DNA of 48,032 bases, from IMG/VR virus record IMGVR_UViG_3300014325_000006, positions 1-48,032 of that record; one strand, written 5' to 3'. Positions 46,091 through 48,032 of this stretch are shown here, piece after piece. The first letter of the stretch is position 1. Each line of letters starts with the position of its first letter. The notes beneath the pieces are model-generated. The model saw only the letters and a list, made by a program, of their open reading frames with translations, searched no databases and was not told the origin of the DNA. Origin of the DNA: a virus. Made by a program: the position numbers and the translations under genes.

Positions 46091-48029
46091 CGAGCGCGGA
46101 TCGACTGCGAAGGAACGGACTCGGGACCCGTACGGATCACGCGACGGCGCGTTCGTAGACGAGCTGTCGATGGTCACGGCGGCCATCGAGTCTGTCGAGC
46201 CGTTCCACAAGAACTTCACCGAGCAGATCGAGCGCCGTTACAAGGCGTACCGGGGGATCGCCGAGCAGCGCAGCGCGACCACGCAGAACTGGCGCTCGTC
46301 CCTGACGACCCCGTACATCCTCCAGGTGATCGAGGGCATGATCGCCACCCTGCTCGACGCGAAGCCGAAGTGGGAGGTTCAGCCGAAGCCCCTCCCCGGC
46401 GAGGCGATGGATCAGCTCCTCGGTCGCCAGTCCTCATCGAAGATTGCCTCGGCAGCTCTCCAGTGGGCGATGGACGAGGACGGCTTCGCCGTCAAGCAGC
46501 GCCCCTTCATGCAGCAAGACCTGATCGCGGGCATGACGGTCGGGAAGGTCGTGTGGGCGTACGAGACACGCGAGATGACGCGGCTCGTCCCCATCGAGGT
46601 CGAAGTCTCCGACGACTTCGGCGTGCTGCGTGACCGCTACACCGACACCGAGGAGGAGACGCAGCACGTCTGCCTGCGCGACGGGCCGAGCCTGATCGTG
46701 CGCGACGTGCGCGACTTCTTCTGGCCGCAGTCGGCGAAGGGGATGGACGACGCCGCCTGGGTGATCGACCGAAGCTGGGAGACGTGGGACGCGCTCAAGG
46801 CGAAGGAGGACGCGGGCCTGTTCAAGAACGTGGACGAGCTGAAGGACGCCCAGAACGAGTCCGGCCACTACGACCTCTCCGGGCGCGAGCAGCTCCTCTG
46901 GGGCCATGAGCGAAACAAGGACCTCATCGAGGTCCTGGAGTATTGGACGGATGAGCGGGTCGTGACCGTGGGCGCTCGCCGCGTCGTTCTCGCCTCGCGG
47001 GAGAACCCGCTACGGATCAAGCGCAAGCCGTTCGTCGTCTGCTCGGCGATGCCGGACGCCTTCCAGGTCCCCGGCATCTCGGTGGTCGAGTCGCTCGCGC
47101 AGATTCAGGAGTACCTGTGGACGGTGCAGAACCAGCGCATCGACGCCCTGCGTCTGCTCACGAACGTCATCACTCTCATCCGCTCCGACGTGGACGACCC
47201 CGACTCGTTTGAGTTCTTCCCCGGCGCTCAGTGGGTGGTCGAAGACCCCGGCCAGGTGTCGCAGCTTGAGATCGACCCGACAGCGGCGTCGATCACGCTT
47301 GAGGCCGAGTCGATGATGAAGGGCGACCTCCAGAACATCATGGGCGGCCTCGCGTTCGCGGGCGGCACCGAGAGCGGGCTGTCGAACGCGCAGAACACGG
47401 CCACGGGCATGAGCATCGTGACCTCCATCGCGCAGCGGATCATCCAGGCCCGCAAGCAGCACTACATGTGGTCGTACTCGCGGATCGGCGAGATGTTCCT
47501 CGGGATGATGGGGCAGATGCTCCGCGAGGAGCGGATCATCCCGCAGATCGGCGCGGGCGGGAAGCAACAGCTCCTCGCCGTCCACCCGCTCCAGCTCCAG
47601 GGCGAGTTCGACGTGAACATCAACGTCATGGACGAGTCCACCGTCCGCCAGGAGAAGCTCTCCGAGGCGATGGCGCTCGTCAACCTCGCCGGACAGCTCG
47701 CCGCCATCCCCGGCCTCAACATCAACATGCGCCCGTTCATGGAGCGTGTGCTAGAGGCCCAGGGCATCCAGAACCCGGACTCGTTCTTCCTGCCCGCCCA
47801 GGGCGGCCCACCCGGACAGCCGCAGCAGCCGGGGACTCCCGCCTCTCCCCAGACGATGCAGGAGAACATGCAGCCGGGGCCGATGCCGATTGGCTCACAG
47901 GGGCAGACGAACCCGGCGCTCGCCGCCTCGATGGGCGGACAGGCGGGAGGGTTGGCCGTCTCCCCTGACCAGTTCGCCCAGCACCAGATTCAGGCCGTTC
48001 AGCAGATGGGCCTCGGCGCGAACGGCTGA
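46083..48029 (+). CDS. Portal protein
   Basis: 648 residues from GTG. Layout follows podovirus-type portals: helical N-terminus (VEPFHKNFTEQIERRYKAYR), a core with PYILQVIEGMIATLLDAKPK, QRIDALRLLTNVITLIRSDV and the long helix MSIVTSIAQRIIQARKQHYM, then a Gln/Pro-rich C-terminus. It forms the ring through which DNA enters and leaves. The gene crosses the end of the window, and its last 39 codons also appear at 1-120. Confidence 0.9.
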   Translation: MADERGSTAKERTRDPYGSRDGAFVDELSMVTAAIESVEPFHKNFTEQIERRYKAYRGIAEQRSATTQNWRSSLTTPYILQVIEGMIATLLDAKPKWEVQPKPLPGEAMDQLLGRQSSSKIASAALQWAMDEDGFAVKQRPFMQQDLIAGMTVGKVVWAYETREMTRLVPIEVEVSDDFGVLRDRYTDTEEETQHVCLRDGPSLIVRDVRDFFWPQSAKGMDDAAWVIDRSWETWDALKAKEDAGLFKNVDELKDAQNESGHYDLSGREQLLWGHERNKDLIEVLEYWTDERVVTVGARRVVLASRENPLRIKRKPFVVCSAMPDAFQVPGISVVESLAQIQEYLWTVQNQRIDALRLLTNVITLIRSDVDDPDSFEFFPGAQWVVEDPGQVSQLEIDPTAASITLEAESMMKGDLQNIMGGLAFAGGTESGLSNAQNTATGMSIVTSIAQRIIQARKQHYMWSYSRIGEMFLGMMGQMLREERIIPQIGAGGKQQLLAVHPLQLQGEFDVNINVMDESTVRQEKLSEAMALVNLAGQLAAIPGLNINMRPFMERVLEAQGIQNPDSFFLPAQGGPPGQPQQPGTPASPQTMQENMQPGPMPIGSQGQTNPALAASMGGQAGGLAVSPDQFAQHQIQAVQQMGLGANG

Positions 48030-48032
48030 TGC
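47910..48032. repeat. 123-base terminal direct repeat (copy 2)
   Basis: Identical to 1-123. The final ATG at 48029-48031 is the start of the 120-452 gene. Confidence 0.95.

Overview
The window is one complete genome of a tailed phage with a podovirus-type particle. Bases 1-123 recur exactly at 47910-48032, so the sequence closes on itself and the unique length is 47,909 bases. The high G+C content, many GTG starts, apparent leaderless promoters and actinobacterial-type wall enzymes suggest an actinobacterial host. This is inference: no host marker is present.

Right-hand transcription unit (43.9 kb, through the joint, to 19.5 kb): large terminase, portal, scaffold candidate, SU10-type major capsid protein, small head proteins, three fibre or decoration proteins with chitin-binding-like (CBM5/12) modules, SU10-type adaptor, beta-propeller nozzle candidate, histidine-rich collar fibre, two Ala/Gln-rich internal proteins, a 1803-residue polyvalent protein with an HELGH motif, and a two-domain virion lysin. 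A strong hairpin terminator at 19.51 kb separates this unit from the convergent leftward genes.

Leftward unit (34.0 down to 19.5 kb): small regulators and zinc-ribbon proteins, an amidoligase next to a class II glutamine amidotransferase, a DUF932-type protein, an HTH protein with a perfect 22-base operator palindrome, an M41-like protease-fold protein, then a recombination set (SSB-like protein with a DDDIPF tail, Cas4/RecB-like nuclease, HNH protein) and, last, a secreted SpaA-like protein. Right arm (34.5-43.6 kb, mostly rightward): small DNA-binding proteins, RusA-like resolvase, NlpC/P60-like endolysin, several single-helix membrane peptides, a mucin-like Thr-rich membrane protein and a LuxR-type HTH regulator. 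No DNA polymerase, primase, helicase, integrase or tRNA gene was recognised, so replication probably relies on the host.

The most unusual signal is at RNA level. (1) Nearly every leftward gene with its own leader begins behind a conserved start-associated sequence, consensus CCCGACAGGAAGGAG. (2) In nine of these the start codon lies in or against the tight loop of a perfect hairpin abutting the Shine-Dalgarno. (3) From about 27.2 to 35.4 kb, coding and non-coding DNA alike is packed with short perfect hairpins (stems 6-10 bp, loops 2-5 nt), often one per 40-60 bases, each of different sequence. The structural genes lack this. This looks like a coordinated structure-based control or RNA-protection system, or the footprint of a template-switching mutational process. 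I know of no described equivalent.
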